Of a stretch of 6,596 nt of DNA, positions 6,562-6,596 are shown in pieces. The position numbers and the translations under genes were made by a program. Origin of the DNA: Planctomycetaceae bacterium (GTDB lineage: Bacteria; Planctomycetota; Planctomycetia; Pirellulales; Pirellulaceae); NCBI GenBank assembly GCA_005773145.1, contig SXHS01000169.1, forward strand, positions 1 through 6,596, read 5' to 3'. Within the stretch, counting starts at the first letter, position 1; each line of letters starts with the position of its first letter. Below the pieces are notes generated by a model. The model did not search any database. It saw only the letters and a list, made by a program, of their open reading frames with translations, and had not been told where the DNA came from.

Positions 6562-6596
6562 TCCTCTGGCTCCCTCCCCCTTGCGGCTCGTTGTAC

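Larger units (their letters stand above)
6324..6596. other. Gene-free 3' end of the window
   Basis: I see no credible coding frame, RNA gene or mobile-element end in these 273 bases. They contain the inverted repeat at 6437-6454, the degenerate tandem repeat at 6480-6561, and a 10-bp direct repeat GAAGCATTAG at 6322-6331 and 6370-6379. The last 30 bases are pyrimidine-rich. A neighbouring gene beyond the window cannot be inferred. Confidence 0.6.

Overview
The window looks like a piece of a Planctomycetota chromosome, most likely from the Pirellulales relatives. The main reason is the pair at 1291-5367: a PSCyt1/PSCyt2(DUF1549)/PSD1(DUF1553) cytochrome-like protein followed by a DUF1501 protein with a twin-arginine signal. 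This pair is massively expanded in that phylum and in its Verrucomicrobia/Lentisphaerae relatives. No rRNA, tRNA, CRISPR array, transposase or integrase is visible.

Layout. On the minus strand, 51-1052 encodes a GDP-L-fucose synthase with all family active-site positions accounted for (one is a Ser-to-Thr variant). A divergent intergenic region (1053-1290) follows and ends in a textbook Shine-Dalgarno sequence. The plus strand then carries three genes in tandem: the 853-residue PSD1-type protein (1291-3852), the 483-residue DUF1501 protein (3916-5367) and, only 23 bases after its stop, an open frame at 5391-6323. The last 270 bases have no gene. They hold a compact inverted repeat (6437-6454) and a degenerate 16-17 bp tandem repeat (6480-6561).

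The first two tandem genes are expected to act outside the cytoplasm: one has a Sec-type signal and two CxxCH motifs, the other a Tat signal and an alkaline-phosphatase-like fold. They look like a co-transcribed pair. The fucose synthase makes activated L-fucose for surface polysaccharide. It is divergently transcribed and any functional link to the pair is only inference.

The surprise is the third tandem frame. Its last 250 residues match the HinP1I family of type II restriction endonucleases (GCGC cutters) along their whole length, yet it sits where a third member of an envelope operon would be expected. No methyltransferase is visible in the window. The active-site motif known in HinP1I as SD-X18-QxK reads here as AD-X16-SxK. 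The endonuclease domain is preceded in frame by about 60 residues that look like an N-terminal signal peptide. Whether this is an orphan, an inactivated or repurposed nuclease, an exported nuclease, or an endonuclease cassette that landed in frame behind a decapitated secreted-protein gene cannot be settled from the sequence alone.
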